In this document: one piece after another, positions 46,015 to 56,569 of the stretch
Position numbering within the stretch: the stretch's first letter is position 1
Layout: every line of letters begins with the position of its first letter
Source: Lithodes maja
Taxonomy: Eukaryota > Arthropoda > Malacostraca > Decapoda > Lithodidae
DNA: 64,000 nucleotides
NCBI GenBank assembly: GCA_037953745.1
Contig: JBAKBP010003230.1
Coordinates: forward strand, 1-64,000
Direction of reading: 5' to 3'
Program-made: the position numbers and the translations under genes
Notes under the pieces: generated by a model
Told to the model about the DNA's origin: nothing
Databases searched by the model: none
The model's input: the letters and a program-made list of their open reading frames with translations, nothing else

Positions 46015-46857
46015 TTAACGGGGCCCACCTCGTTTTACCAGTGTGGTAATCCCGACACTGACTTACGGAAGCGAAGCATGGACGTTGGTTGAGAGACTCA
46101 GACCAAGAGTGAGAGCAGTGGAAATGAATTACTTAAGGAGTGCGTGCGGAATTACATGGAGGGATAGACAGACTAATGAGGAAGTAAGAAGGAGGTGTGG
46201 TGTGGAGGTAGATGTGCTGGAAAGTGTGAAAAGGAACAACTTGAGATGGTTCGGCCATATGGAACGTATGGAAAGCGAGAGAATGACTAAGAGGGTGTAC
46301 GAGAGCGAGGTGGAGGGACAGAGGGGGAGAGGTAGACCGAATATGAGGTGGAAGGATGGAGTGAGGAACTACATGAATGAAGGCGGTGCTGGTTGGGGGG
46401 AGGGACGTCGACTGACTGGGGACAGAGGTGCATGGGGGCGGTTCGTTCGTGGCCACCCCTTCGGGGATCACGGCGTCAGGCAATAGATAGATAGATAGAC
46501 CTCGTTTTTATTTGCGTTCTCTCTCTCCCACTCTCTCCGGGTTGAACCCATTCAGCTTACTGTTTTAAGACGTTTATCCCCATCCAGGTGCCGCTTCTTT
46601 CCTGGCGAGCGGTAGCGAGCCAGCATATTTAAGAAAATATTTTTGATAGCAGGCTAAATTTGTAAATTTTTCGACAGAAAAATGTTTTCGGCAAAGCCGG
46701 ATTTCTCCAAACAATACTGGCTCGCTATCGCTCGCCAGGAAGAAATCGACACTTGGATGGGGATACACGTCTTAAAACAGTAGGCTGAATGGGGGTCGCA
46801 TGATTACAAGCCAGAGAAGGAGAGAAAAGGAGAAAAAAAAGCAGGTCACCCCCTTTA
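46015..46857. mobile_element. Foldback MITE, family B (copy B2), split by an RTE-like insertion
   Basis: TTAA at 46015 and 46854. The left arm is only ~20 bp (GGGGCCCACCTCGTTTT) before the insertion; the rest resumes at 46499 with the duplicated ACCTCGTTTT, then CCTGGCGAGCGGTAGCGAGCC and its inverted partner GGCTCGCTATCGCTCGCCAGG. Without the insert it would be ~370 bp, like B1 and B3. Confidence 0.8.
46037..46498 (+). pseudogene. 5'-truncated RTE-like retrotransposon with 10-bp target duplication
   Basis: 462 bp. The frame is open from VIPTLTYGSEAWT through GITWRDRQTNEEVRRR, LRWFGHMERM and RGHPFGDHGVRQ to a stop at 46486, followed by (GATA)n. Flanked by ACCTCGTTTT on both sides (46027-46036 and 46499-46508). 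Nearly identical to the minus-strand copy at 15.7-16.3 kb, so the family has been active recently. No RT catalytic motifs remain. Confidence 0.9.
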
Positions 46858-47665
46858 AATTGGATCTCTACCTTGCTCGTCTACAGCTACCTTCCCACCC
46901 ACTGTTGTCTCTGATTGGCCCACCACCCTCCATGTACTGCCCTTCCAACCGCCAACTAAAGCGGCTGCACTCTAATGGGACCATGGTACATCCAGACAAT
47001 ATATTCCCTCAGTACGACTTAATACTTTCGTGCTACTTATCTTATACCAGTACGATCATGGTATTTCATACTAAGGAAAAATAACCTAACCAATCCTTAC
47101 CGTTAAGTTAGTTTATGCTTGGTATAGTATGCTTAGGTTAATTAGGTTAAGATAGTCTAGAATACATGTCCATGATTATCCTAAAGCCATTATCACACAA
47201 GAGCATTTACAGTCAACAATCGATACTTAACATTCTTCTGGCAACATTCCTGGAATATTTTGGACTGGTATCGGAAAGTAGACTGATGATAGATGAATTT
47301 AGATAACCGAAACATTATGAATGTTGACCTCATAAGCTGCCAAACCAGTGTTGAGGATACATGTTAAGGGAAAAAGTGTTCGTGTGATACCGGCTTAATA
47401 CAATCAAAATAACACGATAACGTGAACCCATACAAATGATTAACATGAACCCATACAAAATTATGTATTATGTAAATTATGTATGATTATTTATCCAAGT
47501 TGTATAACAGTGGTGAAAGCGGCCTCCTTGGTTCGTGGCCAGAGTGACGTGGAACCCACCGAACCACACTAATTTCTCCTTTCCAACATTTCTTACACCC
47601 ACCTACTTACCCTAGTATATTATTACCCACACATATCCCACCACCCACCCAGGTATCAACCAACC
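46858..47665. other. Unannotated unique sequence
   Basis: AT-rich with CCCACC-rich sequence from about 47590, which is the left flank of the repeat below. The short ORF at 46800-47084 has no motif. Confidence 0.4.
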
Positions 47666-48037
47666 TTAAGAGGGGTCACCTGCTTCTGTTCTCTCCTTTT
47701 CTCTCTTTCTCTGGTTGTATCCATTCGGTCCCATTCAGCCTACTGTTTTAAGACGTTTATCCCCATCCAGGTATCGATTTCTTCCTGGCGAGCGATAGCG
47801 ACCCAGTATTGGAGAAATCCGGCTTCGCCGGACACATTTTTCTGTCGAGAAATGTACAAATTTAGCCTGCTGTCAAAAACATTATTAATTATATGCTGGC
47901 TCGCTACCGCTCGCCAGGAAAACATCGACACCTGGATGTGGATAAACGTCTTAAAACAGTAGGCTGAATGGGGCCGAATGGATACACCCAAAGAGAGAAG
48001 GAGAAAGAAAAAAACAATCGAGGTGGGTCCCCTTTAA
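47666..48037. mobile_element. Foldback MITE, family B (copy B3)
   Basis: 372 bp between TTAA sites. GAGGGGTCACCTGC at the left faces CGAGGTGGGTCCCC at the right. Internal mirror blocks TCCTGGCGAGCGATAGCGA and TCGCTACCGCTCGCCAGGA, and CCGGCTTCGCCGG, are well preserved. Confidence 0.82.
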
Positions 48038-48403
48038 CATAATGTTATCTCACTTTATCCAAACCATCCACACACCATAACATACCCTTTTCCACATTAT
48101 CTATACAACCTACCCTCCCTAACACACACTTTCCCATATTGTCCCTACACCCTACCCACAACCAAGACCTTTCCCACAACATACCCTTTCCCACACTGTC
48201 CGCACCATCCACCCACCCTAATATTCCCTTTTGCACATTATCCATCCCACCTACCTACCCAATGATACTCTTTCCCACATTGCCCTTACTATCTACCCTA
48301 ACATCCTACTTTGCCCCTACCACCCATCCTAACCTACCCTTTCCCACATTGTCTCTACCACCCACCCATCCTAACATATCCTATAATTATATTTATTTTA
48401 ACC
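48038..48403. repeat. ~45-bp CCCACCCTAACATACCCTTTCCCACATT minisatellite, left part
   Basis: Eight or so degenerate units built on CCTAACATACCCTTTCCCAC. The same units reappear at 50215-50335, so the array was split by the CR1 fragment. Confidence 0.75.
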
Positions 48404-48660
48404 CAGGGCAAATTAAGAAGCGTGTTCAAAATCATCAAAGGCATCGACAACATGAACTGTATTAAGTACTTTATAATCGACAATCAAGTTACATGCGGGG
48501 AAATGGTTGCTAAATCATTGGTAAATCTTTTAACTCACATGAGTCAAAAAATGTCTTCTTCAATCGAGTTGTGGAATGGTGGAATAGGGTTCCTCGAGAT
48601 GTTATAGACTGCAGCACCGTTGATTCCTTTAAACATCGCATAGACAAATACCTTTGTAAA
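48404..48660 (+). pseudogene. CR1-like 3' fragment, end of ORF2 (copy 3)
   Basis: Encodes the last ~85 residues of ORF2 in shifted frames: VFKIIKGIDNMNCIKYF, then LWNGGIGF-like residues and a frame matching DCSTVDSFKHRIDKYL. It corresponds to ORF2 residues from about 900 to the end. Its 3' UTR is displaced to 49946-50236 by an intervening MITE. Confidence 0.82.
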
Positions 48661-48802
48661 TTAACCCCGTCAGCATGATGAAGTAATGTTCATGTTATTC
48701 TGGATACCATTAGCCGATTTTCTTTATCTTATACTCTACCTCTATTACTCAAAGGGGTAAATACGATATCACTAATCCCTCTCAATAACATAGGTTCTCC
48801 TT

Positions 48803-49930
48803 AAACTGCATATAATAGTATAATAGTAGCCAGCATCAAATGTATAAACTGCATATAATAGTATAATAGTAGCCAGAATCAAATGTATAAACTGCATATA
48901 ATAGTATAATAGTAGCCAGAATCAAATGTATAAACTGCATATAATAGTATAATAGTAGCCAGAATCAAATGTATAAACTGCATATAATAGTATAATAGTA
49001 GCCAGAATCAAATGTATAAACTGCATATAATAGTATAATAGTAGCCAGAATCAAATGTATAAACTGCATATAATAGTATAATAGTAGCCAGAATCAAATG
49101 TATAAACTGCATATAATAGTATAATAGTAGCCAGAATCAAATGTATAAACTGCATATAATAGTATAATAGTAGCCAGAATCAAATGTATAAATTGCATAT
49201 AATAGTATAATAGTAGCCAGAATCAAATGTATAAACTGCATATAATAGTATAATAGTAGCCAGAATCAAATGTATAAACTGCATATAATAGTATAATTAT
49301 TATGTTCCTTCCAACAACCAACTATACTCCTAAAATCGATTAATGAAATTTACAAACACATGTGGCAGTCCGTGGATTCGAATCCAGGATGCTCACACCG
49401 AAAATCAACACCTTATGCATCGCACCACGTAGCCAGAATCAAATGTATAAACTGCATATAATAGTATAATAGTAGCCAGCATCAAATGTATAAACTGCAT
49501 ATAATAGTATAATAGTAGCCAGAATCAAATGTATAAACTGCATATAATAGTATAATAGTAGCCAGAATCAAATGTATAAACTGCATATAATAGTATAATA
49601 GTAGCCAGAATCAAATGTATAAACTGCATATAATAGTATAATAGTAGCCAGAATCAAATGTATAAACTGCATATAATAGTATAATAGTAGCCAGAATCAA
49701 ATGTATAAACTGCATATAATAGTATAATAGTAGCCAGAATAGTATAATAGTAGCCAGAATCAAATGTATAAACTGCATATAATAGTATAATAGTAGCCAG
49801 AATCAAATGTATAAACTGCATATAATAGTATAATAGTAGCCAGAATAGTATAATAGTAGCCAGAATCAAATGTATAAACTGCATATAATAGTATAATAGT
49901 AGCCAGAATCAAATGTATAAAGTGTCATCG
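48803..49930. repeat. 43-bp satellite, about 23 units, derived from a MITE arm
   Basis: Unit AAACTGCATATAATAGTATA plus ATAGTAGCCAGAATCAAATG repeats at 43-bp spacing (for example 48841 and 48884) with very little divergence. Two truncated units occur near 49740 and 49845. It is interrupted by a SINE fragment at 49297-49429. Confidence 0.93.
49297..49429 (-). mobile_element. SINE fragment inserted in the satellite
   Basis: Matches, in reverse complement, the 3' half of the SINE at 63.7-63.83 kb, including its B box (GGATTCGAATCC here) and the GTTCCTTCCAACAACCAAC tail. It is 5'-truncated. Confidence 0.85.
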
Positions 49931-49945
49931 TGTTGAAGGGGTTAA

Positions 49946-50236
49946 CAACTTATCTTTTCTCCTCACTTACATCGAGGATCACTACAGGTATAAATAATTA
50001 ACTAAAATATTACTCACTTTTATGCAGATAGACGAAGGATCATGTATAGATGTATTATGTTATTAACCCAAATTGATCCTTACTAACATATAACTCTGCC
50101 AGGGACATTAGTCCTAGGGCAGTATTTCCCTTTCCAATTGTCTCTTACCCAATCGGAGCCCCTGTTGAACACTTGGAACAGCAGTGATTTAGAGGGCTAG
50201 TAACCTCGACGGATCGCTCCTTTGTACCCCATGCCA
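49946..50236 (+). mobile_element. CR1-like 3' UTR (copy 3)
   Basis: From about 50095 it matches the 3' UTR of the intact copy: a hairpin-like TGCCAGGGACATTAGTCC, GGCAGTATTTCCCTTTCC, CTCTTACCCA and the terminal CTCCTTTGTAC. Confidence 0.75.
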
Positions 50237-50872
50237 CGTTATCCATCTCACCTCCCCACCCTAACATATCCTTTCCCACATTGATTCCACCACCCACTCA
50301 CTCACCAACCCTAACATACACTTTTCATTCTCATCCCAACACCGCTAAGTCATATAAGAGTTTCTACTGGTGTCTAGTTCTAAACTTGCAGCTGTGTTAT
50401 CTATGTTTGAGATAGCCTCCCGTGTAGCGAAAGATGGCTGAACAAGGCGACCATTGCAAAAGGGTAATGTAATGTACATCAGCATGTTGGTATCACACTT
50501 ACACATCCCACTGTGAAGGTTATTTGCACAAAACGTTTGTGGATGTGTTGTGGGCATGGTCGGGTGTTGCACGACTGCCGAGAAACAGGCACCCGAGCAC
50601 CATTGTTTTGGTCCGACGGTTGACAGGGGAAGGAGCGGAAGAATTACCTAATATCCCATATATCTCCCTTATAAAGCAATATTACTGCAGCACAAGGCTT
50701 ATGTGAAGAATTTGGACCCATATTTAGGTTTAGGGAAAGAATAAAGCACATAAATTTATCAGGTCAGGTATATGTGGGTCTGAAGTGAAAGAGGGGAGGG
50801 AGGGAGGGTGGATTTTCTCCTCCCTCGCTCCCCTGTCATTGATCGCAGATACAAGCTAGCTTACTCGCATTA
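50237..50872. other. Minisatellite remainder and unique sequence
   Basis: 50237-50335 repeats the CCTAACATA...CCCACATT units. The rest is unique, with a short ORF at 50345-50572 lacking motifs. Confidence 0.5.
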
Positions 50873-50985
50873 TGCTGGGGTCACACATTCACGTATATCG
50901 CTCCCGTATGCTCCCGTCAGGCGTGATCGCCAATTTTGTGTAATGACGGGCGTAGTCCGGCCGTGTACGCCCGTATAGAGGAAGA

Positions 50986-51451
50986 CTATTGCACTACCCG
51001 ACATACGTACTGTAACGGGGCCAGTGTTACGTCAGACGTAATGTAGTCGTATGGAGCTACGTACGTGCTTGCGACTTGCGTAAGCATGTCCCCGTTAGTC
51101 CGCCTGGGCTGCCCGATTTGCGGAACACAGGCCACGCCCATGGCCACGCCCCCACAATACCTACGTAGCTGAGGCCGTACGTCTTGTGAGTTTGTAGGCA
51201 TTACGTGGACCGTGTCCGGACAATCGTAGGCACACCCGTCTGTCCAAACACAGACAAAGACAGTCTTTGTCAACCACGTAGGTCTGGGTTGGAATATGGG
51301 AACTACAAAAGGGCAGGAATGGCCACACCATTCCCATTCCCAGTCCTTCATCGGCACCATGAACAACATCGCGGAATTCATCCTGGAGGAGTTCAATTTT
51401 GTGAACTCCCTTTATAGAGGAAAGACCATTCACCCGCTGAGTGCCAGCCAA
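50986..51451 (-). pseudogene. ORF remnants inside the 1.9-kb element
   Basis: Two overlapping minus-strand frames (136 and 96 codons). NSSRMNSAMLFMVPMKDWEW and HKIELLQDEFRDVV cover the same DNA. No catalytic motif is recognisable; they could be the worn 3' end of a transposase or accessory gene. Confidence 0.3.
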
Positions 51452-51639
51452 TTTTGACGGTGTGCTTCTGCCAGTGCCAGAGTTTTTTTTTTTTTTTTTT
51501 GGCTAAATCTATCAAGTTGGGAGAGAAAGGAAGGATAATGGTAAAAAAAACACTCCCCTTGTCCATTTTCGCCAGAAATCAGGTCCCCGATGGTCCCGAA
51601 AGTAGCTGAAAAGACACTATAGACTACAGAGACTTTTAT

Positions 51640-52200
51640 GGTATCGGAATGTATGGGTGGGAGGGTGATGGGAGGGTGGTTTTCGGGTTGGTTGGGGGAA
51701 GGTAGAAGGGTAATTGACTTGTGTTACACATATGAAGCCGATTGGTGAGGTAGTTTCGCCACCACGGATTTTCCTTTTTTTCCTTATCTTCGTACGGATA
51801 CGCTGGAAGTGGGTGGTGGGAGGCGGTTGGGGGTGTGGTGGGGGGAAGGCAGAAGGGTAAGGGACTTGTCACACAAATATGGAACCGATTGGTGAGGTAG
51901 TTTCGCCGCCACAGATTTTCCTTTTTTTCCTTATCTTCGTATGGATACGCTGGAAGTGGGTGGTTGGAGGTGGTTGGGGGTGTGGTGGGGGGAAGGCAGA
52001 AGGGTAAGGGACTTGTCACACAAATATGGACCCGATTGGTGCAGTCGTTTCGCCGCCACAGATTTTCCTTTTTTTTCCTTCTGACGGGACCGACAGTCAA
52101 CGAGTGGGTGGGAGGAGGGATTTGGGATTTTTGTGGTGGGTAGCCTAAAGGGTAAGGTACATGTGGTAAAAATATGAAAGCCATAGGTGCAGTCGTTTCG
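51640..52200. repeat. 147-bp tandem repeat, four units, in-frame minus-strand ORF
   Basis: GATTGGTGAGGTAGTTTCGC-type blocks start at 51741, 51887, 52034 and (diverged) about 52180. As 147 is a multiple of three, a 228-codon minus-strand frame (51636-52322) stays open with a repeated LPPTTPPT-PLPAYPYEDKEKKEN peptide. It could be amplified coding sequence or a coincidence. Confidence 0.75.
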
Positions 52201-52428
52201 CTGCTACGATTTGTTTTCGGCAGGGTGGAGGGTGGCAGGGTTGGCTTGTTGGTTGCTGCTCCGGTGTGGTGAGAGGTGTGACGGAGTGTCCCCCGCTGGT
52301 CCCCCGTGACCCCACCATACAACGGTGCCGCATCTTCCCGCCAACACGTAGTGTGGCGGTGTTGCCAGATGCGGCCGGACTTACTTTCACTTTCACGTTT
52401 TACGTGAACATTGTACGATTGGCGGAAG

Positions 52429-52512
52429 AAACTTACGTTTTACCTGTCTAGCTGCTACGTTTTACGTGGCTGCACCCGTAATACGTAGCAGCTAGACAGG
52501 TAAAACGTAGGC
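52429..52512. repeat. Long perfect hairpin inside the 1.9-kb element
   Basis: A 27-bp arm beginning TACGTTTTACCTGTCTAGCT is followed after a ~22-nt loop by its exact complement (52485-52511). Confidence 0.85.
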
Positions 52513-52812
52513 ATTCCCAACTTTTTACATACGTGAGCACGAGCCCCGTATCCGATTCGCAATCCAAAGGATACCGGGCGACCTTGGCCGCACCAACCAC
52601 CTACAAGACCAGCGTGGCTACACCCGCCATGCGTACCAACCCCCACGACTAGACACAATTTCATTTAAGTTTTGCGTACTAAGCCCTTACGTTTTACGTA
52701 TTCGGTTGCCAACTACCAATAAACCTTCGTACGGGAGCATACAGGAGCATATACGTGAATGTGTGACCCCAGCATTATAGGGCACTTTCTGGCGCTTCCT
52801 CGCACATGTATC

Positions 52813-53109
52813 TTATACTGCTCCAGGCTTCTCACCAATATTTATATAAATATTGGGGCGAGGTTGTGTTGAATTAATCATTAACACAATCGGTGCGGTT
52901 CCAATAGAAATATTTATTGGAGGTTTAGTTGGTGATGGAGGCTGGTCATTTTCAAAAGATGATAAATACTCGGAAGGAGAAGGCTGGTCATTTTCGAAAG
53001 GAGTTGTTGATGGTGGAGACTGGTCATTTTCGAAAGGTTCGTAAGGAGGAGGAGGAGTAGTTGTTGGTGGTGGAGGCTGGTCATTTTCGAAAGGTTCGTA
53101 AGGAGCCAA
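52813..53109 (-). CDS. Pro-rich FENDQPP-repeat ORF, possible host exon
   Basis: 98 residues. The motif FENDQ(P/S)PP recurs five times, separated by PTTTPPPPYEP-like spacers (residues 1-60), followed by a non-repetitive tail (INISIGTAPIVLMINSTQP, IYINIGEKPGAV). The repeat is diverged at third positions yet the peptide motif is kept, which fits selection on protein. A TTATCATAG sequence just upstream on the coding strand could be a 3' splice site, so this may be a last exon. No family is recognised. It could equally be a short coding minisatellite. Confidence 0.35.
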   Translation of the reverse strand: MAPYEPFENDQPPPPTTTPPPPYEPFENDQSPPSTTPFENDQPSPSEYLSSFENDQPPSPTKPPINISIGTAPIVLMINSTQPRPNIYINIGEKPGAV

Positions 53110-53329
53110 CTATGATAACCTTTACCCTCAACCTAGTTTATGTAAGCAATATTTTCAAAATATACTAGCCGAAAAAAACTCTATTGTGACTTTGTTTTAA
53201 CCTTGTTAATGAGATGACAGCCTTTTAAATGTTTCTCCGAGTAGAAATAGAGGGGGTGAGGGCTGGTCCTATCTTGAGTGGGGTTTGGCATCCTCTATCC
53301 AACTTAAGCCGTTTCTGTCTGTCTCCTTT

Positions 53330-53585
53330 ACTGAGGACCACCAGGGACGATGATCGAGGACTGTGGACGACCAGGGGCGACGATCGAGGACCGAGAACTA
53401 CCAGACACGACGATCGAGGACAGCGAGAATGGAGGACCACCAGTGACAATGATCGAGGACAGCGAGAATGGAGGACCACCAGTGACAATGATCGAGGACA
53501 GCGAGGACCAAGGACCAATAGGGACAATGATCGAGGACACCCAGGACCGAGGACAACCAGGGACGAGTATCGAGGACTGAGAGCA
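53330..53585. repeat. Short tandem repeats in the CR1 inter-ORF region
   Basis: Units of about 30-45 bp containing GATCGAGGAC are repeated seven or so times. The intact CR1 copy has only one or two such units in the equivalent place. Confidence 0.8.
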
Positions 53586-53867
53586 GACAGGTACATAAAT
53601 GTAGATCCGAGCAGAACCAAGAATTTGAATAAAGAGCGTTCCGTGAATTCCAAATCCAAAACTTTAAATGTTTCCTATGCAAACGCTCGTAGCATACGCA
53701 ATAAATTTTCAGATTTAGAGGAACTAGTGTTTACAGAAAATTACGATGTTATTGGCATAACAGAATTTTGGCTCAATACAGAAGACAGAGACGTTTTAGC
53801 AGAGTATTCACCTCCCGGTTATATAATGTTTGAGAAAAGACGAATTAATAGAAATGGAGGTGGAGTT

Positions 53868-53930
53868 CTGTGTGTGGCCACCCTCATTAAGGGGAGCAAG
53901 GCGTCCGGCAATAGATAGAGAGATAGATAG
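53868..53930 (+). mobile_element. 63-bp RTE-like 3' tail insertion with target duplication
   Basis: GTGTGGCCACCC...GGCGTCCGGCAATAGATAG plus (GATA)n, flanked by AGGTGGAGTT on both sides (53858-53867 and 53931-53940). It is only the last ~60 bp of the element. Confidence 0.88.
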
Positions 53931-55338
53931 AGGTGGAGTTTTATTTTTTATCAAAAAAGTCTTAACCCGACCCTCATGTTAAATCCTCAAATTTTGAACC
54001 TCGACACATCCTTTGTGCTCATAAAGAATAATAAAGGTACACAAATAATACTTGCACTAATATACAGACCTCCAGCTCAATCAGTGCAAACTGACCGAGA
54101 AATTTATGAGCAAATTGCAGATTTAAGTAACTCGCAAGATACCGTAATTTTTGGCGACTTCAATTTACCTGTGACCAAGTGGAGAGATAGTATTACTTCA
54201 CACTCTGGACAAGACCTGTATGCAAACTTGCAAGAGAGTTCGCTATATCAATTTCTTAGATCTTCAACCAGTGGAAATAATGGCCTTGACCTTGTACTTT
54301 CAACAAAAGAAGAATAAATAGAGAATTTGAATGTCGGTGATGAATTCAGTAACAGCGACCATCGTACGATAACTTTCAGTTTAAAGTATACTAGTAACGA
54401 ACCATATAGCAGCATCGAGAAAGTCCCTAATTTCAAGCAAGCAAACTTTCGTAAACTTAGAGCAATGTTTAAAGAAACTGACTGGAGCGTTCTAATTAAC
54501 AATAACGACATAAATACGTCTTGGGAATCATTCGCAAACACTTACCTAAAAGCAGTGCAAGACTGTATATCATCGAAAATACGGCGTACAGGTCATTATG
54601 ATAAGCCCAAATGGTGGAATAAAGATATTTCAAACTGTCTGCTTGCTAAAAAGTGTGCTAATGATAGATTAAAATCTTCACAAAATCCCGAAGAACGGGT
54701 GAAATTTGTAGAACTACGACGCAAAGCCAAAACAATAATTAAGCAAAGTAAAAAGACACTGGAGTTACATGTTGCGAATCAATGTAAAACAAACCCAAAA
54801 GAATTCTATAGTTATATCAGAAAGAAGAGAGTAGTTAGTTCAACTGTTGGACCGTTAGTCGATGAAAATGGAGAATATACCAAAGACGAAGTACAAATGA
54901 GTAATGCGCTCAATTCCTTCTTTGCATCAGTTTTTACAACAGAAGACCTCATTGATATCCTTACAGCATCGCCGATTCAGATAGATAATTCTGATGTTCT
55001 AAGCAATATCACCATTACAGAGAGAGAAGTATTGAAATGTTTAGATAAACTCAAGGTAAATAAAACTCCAGGACCTGATACAATCTCAGCTAGAGTTCTA
55101 AAGGAAGCTAAGGATGAGCTCTCCAAACCACTGACATTGCTATTCAATACATCCTGGCAGTCTGGAACTATGCCTGATCAGTGGAAGCTAGCTAACGTAA
55201 CACCGATTTTTAAATAAGGCAGCAAATCCCTACCCAGTAACTATCGTCCAATTAGCTTAACCTCAGTTGTATGTAAAATGCTAGAAATGCTCACAAGAGA
55301 CAGACTCGTAAATCACTTAGAGGAAAATAACATACTTA

Positions 55339-56569
55339 CCCCCTGGGGGTAAGGGATTAGAATATACCCCACGTGCCTTCTGCGTGTCGTAAGAGGCGAC
55401 TAAAGAGGTTGGGTCGGTGGGCTTGCGACACCTACCCGGAAAAAAATATGTAGCAACGATAAACGAAACTACCAGCCACGGATGCGGACAGACCCTGTGT
55501 TGACGAACCCCGACCGACTATGGACTAGCCTACGGACATTCTGAGAATATGTACATGGAAAGTGAGTGGCATGAATGATGGCACAAAAGAGAGAGAGAGG
55601 TACTGGAAGTGTTAGTGAATGCCAGGCTGGATGTATGTGGAATGACAGAGACCAAATGGAAGGGTACAGATGTGAGAGAGTGGGAGTGTGGAATGGGAGT
55701 GTGTGCAGGAGTGAGTGAGGGAGCAGCGAGAGAAGGTGCATGTTTGTTTGTAAGTAACAAATGGAAGGAGTGTGTAAGAGAATATGGGTCTGTGGGTTCA
55801 AGGATTGTGTGGGTGAGCATGAAAGTAGGAATACAAACGTGGGTGATTGTGTGTGTGTGTATGCTCTGACAGAGGATAAACTTATAAGAGAGAAAGAGGA
55901 GTTCTGGGTGAATGTGGAGGCGTGTCTGGATAAGTTTGACAAGAACGAAAGAATATTTCTGATTGGGGATATGAATGGTAAGGTGGGTGATAGGAAAGTT
56001 GGTGGAGTGGTGGGAGAGTGGGGGGTACCGTCAGAGGTGAATGGGAATGGTAGTGCACTTGTGGACGTATGTGTGGGGAGGAGGTTGTGGATAGCCAACA
56101 CCTTCTTCCGACACAGAATGATACACAGGAACACAAGGAGAGTGGTGTGGACGATGAAGGATAAGACAGTGGTGGAACAAAAGTCACTGATTGATTATAT
56201 ATGTGTGGATGAAAGAATGAAGAAATCTGTGATGAATGCTAGGGTGTATAGGGGTATTGGAGGGGGTCTGTCTGATCATTATGTAGTAGTAGCTAAGGTT
56301 AGGATACAAAAGAAGTGGGTAAGGAGAGCTGGAGGGAGGCGAGAGGAAGGGGGAATGGTGAGGAGGGTGGAGAGGCTACAGGAGGAGGACATCAGGGAAG
56401 AGTACAGGAGAGCAGTAGAAAGACGACTAGGTGGGTTCGACCTGGAAGATATGGAGTAAGTGGAGGAGATAAGCAAGGTGTTTAAGGAAGAGATCTGTGC
56501 AGCATGTGAGGAGGTGTGTGGAGTGAGGAGAAGAGGGAGGGGAGTGAAAGGTACAGCATGGTGGACAGA
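55339..56569 (+). pseudogene. RTE-like retrotransposon, 5' UTR and endonuclease half
   Basis: Starts CCCCCTGGGGGTAAGGGATT with a GC-rich 5' UTR, then endonuclease motifs: MTETKWKG, ACLFVSNKWKEC, then a +1 shift near 55850 into RIFLIGDMNGKVGD, LWIANTFFRHR, SLIDYICVDER and GGGLSDHYVVV. A stop at 56457 follows DLEDME. GVKGTAWWTD abuts the 1568-codon element at 56570. The endonuclease Asp/His pairs are intact. Confidence 0.87.

Larger units (their letters stand above)
48661..49945. mobile_element. piggyBac-type MITE (copy C11) internally expanded into a 43-bp satellite
   Basis: Left end TTAACCCCGTCAGCATGATG and right end GTCATCGTGTTGAAGGGGTTAA match the family-C termini with TTAA on both sides. 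The normal 215-bp copy is enlarged to 1285 bp because a segment of its right arm is tandemly repeated (see next entry). Confidence 0.85.
50873..52775. mobile_element. 1.9-kb nonautonomous DNA transposon, Harbinger-like by target site
   Basis: Inverted ends TGCTGGGGTCACACATTCAC and GTGAATGTGTGACCCCAGCA, continuing into CTCCCGTATGCTCCCGT. A TTA duplication flanks both sides (50870-50872 and 52776-52778). TWA target duplications are the rule for PIF/Harbinger elements, so that is the likely group, though the alternative ATTAT reading cannot be excluded. No complete transposase is present; the interior holds a 147-bp tandem repeat and a long hairpin. Confidence 0.75.
53220..55338 (+). pseudogene. 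CR1-like retrotransposon, broken copy (copy 2)
   Basis: Same family as the 11-15 kb copy. The inter-ORF region is expanded by GATCGAGGACAGCGAG-type tandem repeats (53330-53585). The endonuclease (YANARSIRNKFSDLEE, GDFNLPVTKW, SNSDHRTITF) and RT start (GPDTISARVLKEA, LANVTPIFK) are preserved. Breaks: a 63-bp RTE tail insertion at 53868, a stop at 54315 (Leu codon changed), a stop at 55215 (Lys codon changed), and interruption by an RTE-like element after 55338 in the NHLEENNIL region. The RT palm is absent from the window. Confidence 0.9.

Noticed and set aside
48803..49930. Regular 43-bp array as a CRISPR
   Set aside because: There are no unique spacers: the whole 43-bp unit repeats. The genome is clearly animal and the array lies within a MITE.
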